A stretch of DNA of 7,796 nt from Pseudomonadota bacterium. GTDB lineage: Bacteria; Pseudomonadota; Alphaproteobacteria; Reyranellales; Reyranellaceae. The notes under the pieces are model-generated. The model ran no database searches. It saw only the letters and a list, made by a program, of their open reading frames with translations, and was not told the origin of the DNA. The stretch covers positions 1 to 7,796 of the forward strand of contig JAEZHS010000149.1 in the NCBI GenBank assembly GCA_023436825.1, in the 5' to 3' direction. Both the position numbers and the translations under genes were made by a program. The number at the start of each line of letters is the position of its first letter. The stretch's first letter is position 1. Of the stretch, positions 6,317 through 7,796 are shown one piece after another.

Positions 6317-6421
6317 TTCGCTCCGCCGACAGTTACAAACCGCGTACAATCACCCATCGTCCTAGTGCGCTATAGTCGTCGGTAGTGCCGACATAGCAGC
6401 GCGTACGATGTCCCTTATGCC
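6310..6421 (+). repeat. degenerate 59-bp tandem repeat with promoter-like boxes
   Basis: Three blocks occur twice in the same order. GCTATAGT lies at 6310-6317 and 6369-6376, GCCGACA at 6325-6331 and 6387-6393, and CGCGTACAAT at 6341-6350 with CGCGTACGAT at 6400-6409. Blocks one and three are 59 bp apart and block two 62, so the copies have diverged by small shifts. TATAGT resembles a -10 box, but no good -35 box sits 16-18 bp before either copy. The first TATAGT contains the ureohydrolase stop codon. The unit ends just before the hydrolase gene's GGGAGGA (6426-6432). It may be a duplicated promoter or operator. Confidence 0.5.
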
Positions 6422-6439
6422 AAATGGGAGGACAGGACG

Positions 6440-7726
6440 ATGGCTGACATCAAGCACGATCAAGCCGCCACAGTCACGCGCAGAACCGCGATCCAGGCCG
6501 GCGCCGGCGTCTTGCTGGCAGCAGGCGTGCCCTTGTTCTGGCCGGGCGAGGCCCGCGCCGACAAGGCCAAGGTCGACGCCGTCCTGAACGGCGCGGTCAC
6601 TGCCGGCAATGTCCCCGGAGTCGTGGCGCTGGCCGCCGACGACAAGGGCGTGCTCTACGAAGGCGCCTTCGGCAAGCGCAACCTCCAGACCGGTACCGCG
6701 ATGACGCCGGACACCATGTTCTGGATCGCCTCGATGACCAAGGCGGTCACGTCGGTCGCCGCCATGCAGATGGTCGAGCAGGGCAAGCTCAGCCTCGACA
6801 AGCCGATCAGCGACGTCGTGCTGGAGCTCAGCGCCGCGCAGGTGCTGGAGGGCTTCGACGCCGATGGCAAGCCCAAGCTCCGGCCGCCCAAGCGGCCGAT
6901 CACGCTGCGGCACCTCCTGACTCACACGGCCGGCTTCAGCTACGACCTGTGGAACAAGGACATCGAGCGCTACATGAAGGTCGCCAACGTCCCTGGCATC
7001 GGCACCTGCAAGCTCGAGGCGCTGAAGGTGCCGATGATTGCCGACCCCGGCGAGAAGTGGGAGTACGGCATCAACATCGACTGGGCCGGCAAGGCGGTCG
7101 AGCGCGTGAGCGGCATGTCGCTCGACGGCTACATGCGCGAGCGCATCTTCACGCCGCTCGGCATGAAGGACACCGGCTTCATCCTGCGGCCCGACCAGCA
7201 GGCGCGGCTGGCGACCGTCCATTCGCGCGGCGCCGACGACAAGTTCACGCCGATCGAGTTCGGCATGCCGCAGGCGCCCGAGTTCTTCATGGGCGGCGGC
7301 GGCCTCTATTCGACCGGCCGTGACTACCTGACGTTCCTGCGCGCCCTGCTGGGCAACGGCAAGCTCGGCACGGTGCAGATCCTCAAGCCCGAGACGGTCG
7401 CCCTGATGAACAAGAACAGCGTGGGCGACCTCAACGTCACCCTGCTCAAGACGGCCCAGCCCGACCTCACCAACGACGCCGAGTTCTTCCCCGGCATACC
7501 CAAGAAGTGGGGCCTGGCCTATATGATCAACACCCTGGACGTGCCCGGTCGGCGCAGCGCCGGCAGCCTGGCGTGGGCGGGGCTGGCCAACACCTACTTC
7601 TGGCTCGACCCGAAGAGGAGGATGACCGGCGTGATCATGACCCAGGTCCTGCCGTTCGCCGACGCCAAGACGCTGCAGCTGCTCGCCGACTTCGAGACCG
7701 CGGTCTACCAGAACGGCAGGGTATAG
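6440..7726 (+). CDS. serine hydrolase of the beta-lactamase/esterase family, Tat-exported
   Basis: This 428-residue protein is a periplasmic serine hydrolase of the class C beta-lactamase fold (COG1680 type: esterases, D-aminopeptidases, penicillin-binding-like enzymes). Residues 12-40 form a Tat signal (TRRTAIQAG, then a hydrophobic run) with likely cleavage after ARA at 40. The catalytic SxxK is SMTK (98-101). The second motif is Tyr209 in WEYGIN, in place of the lactamase YxN. The usual KTG is replaced by WAG (379-381) in GSLAWAGLANTYFWLDP, the form common in esterase-type members. HLLTHTAGFSY (158-168) is another family hallmark. This points to ester or amide hydrolysis rather than antibiotic resistance. 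The start is supported by GGGAGGA 7 nt upstream. It probably has its own promoter, given the 123-bp gap before it. The natural substrate is unknown. Confidence 0.9.
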   Translation: MADIKHDQAATVTRRTAIQAGAGVLLAAGVPLFWPGEARADKAKVDAVLNGAVTAGNVPGVVALAADDKGVLYEGAFGKRNLQTGTAMTPDTMFWIASMTKAVTSVAAMQMVEQGKLSLDKPISDVVLELSAAQVLEGFDADGKPKLRPPKRPITLRHLLTHTAGFSYDLWNKDIERYMKVANVPGIGTCKLEALKVPMIADPGEKWEYGINIDWAGKAVERVSGMSLDGYMRERIFTPLGMKDTGFILRPDQQARLATVHSRGADDKFTPIEFGMPQAPEFFMGGGGLYSTGRDYLTFLRALLGNGKLGTVQILKPETVALMNKNSVGDLNVTLLKTAQPDLTNDAEFFPGIPKKWGLAYMINTLDVPGRRSAGSLAWAGLANTYFWLDPKRRMTGVIMTQVLPFADAKTLQLLADFETAVYQNGRV

Positions 7727-7743
7727 CGGTTCTCTCGTCGGCC

Positions 7744-7775
7744 CGACCGGAGCGCCCCTCGACTTCGCTCGGGAT
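7744..7775. repeat. REP-like element after the serine hydrolase gene
   Basis: CGACCGGAGC (7744-7753) followed by CCCTCGACTTCGCTCGGGAT (7756-7775) repeats the cores of the two REP-like units at 5219-5319, here fused and shortened. The second half lacks the 10-nt TTCGCTCCGC segment of the other copy and forms an imperfect hairpin. It starts 17 nt after the stop codon and may shield the 3' end of the message. Beyond it, GGAGTGGAGG at the window end could be the ribosome site of a next gene, which is not visible. Confidence 0.55.
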
Positions 7776-7796
7776 AAACTACGCGCGGAGTGGAGG

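Noticed and set aside
6440..7726. Antibiotic-resistance beta-lactamase
   Set aside because: SxxK is present, but the YxN and KTG motifs are replaced by YGI and WAG, which fits esterase-like members of the family rather than a true class C enzyme.
7727..7755. Intrinsic terminator after the serine hydrolase gene
   Set aside because: GTCGGCCCGAC is palindromic but leaves only a one-base loop, and no T-run follows.

Overview
The window is GC-rich DNA with the codon bias of a high-GC proteobacterium. Shine-Dalgarno sites of the GGAGG type, two Tat-type signal peptides, short TATAGT-like -10 boxes and REP-like elements beginning CGTC(A/G)TC all fit an alphaproteobacterium, possibly near Rhodospirillales, Hyphomicrobiales or Reyranella. 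That placement is inferred from style only. No rRNA, tRNA, CRISPR array, transposase or phage gene is visible. All seven genes are intact, and no gene-free stretch exceeds about 140 bp.

Layout, left to right: (1) 76-1410 (+), a Tat-exported family 1 ABC transporter solute-binding protein, with no permease or ATPase gene in the window. (2) 1482-1727 (+), a small lipoprotein of unknown function, convergent with the next gene and only 4 nt from it. (3) 1732-2628 (-), a polysaccharide-deacetylase-fold (NodB/CE4) protein of the allantoinase-like branch. (4) Divergent from it, 2672-3823 (+), a DadA/FOXRED1-type FAD-dependent amine or amino-acid oxidase. (5) 3853-5190 (+), a class III PLP aminotransferase close behind it. 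(6) After a REP-like element pair, 5327-6316 (+), an agmatinase/arginase-family ureohydrolase. (7) 6440-7726 (+), a Tat-exported serine hydrolase of the beta-lactamase/esterase family.

Genes 3 to 6 read as a nitrogen-compound catabolic module. An amide- or ureide-type hydrolase, an FAD amine oxidase, an omega-type aminotransferase and a guanidino hydrolase could together break down a guanidino, amino or ureido compound. The solute-binding protein could feed it. The substrate cannot be read from sequence.

The most notable points are these. The ureohydrolase has Ala (codon 6068-6070) where the family has a metal-bridging Asp. A degenerate 59-bp direct repeat carries promoter-like boxes between genes 6 and 7. 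The oxidase gene has a promoter placed so that its ATG would be leaderless. A small pair of alternative hairpins could mask the aminotransferase Shine-Dalgarno site. REP-like elements occur at 5219-5319 and 7744-7775.
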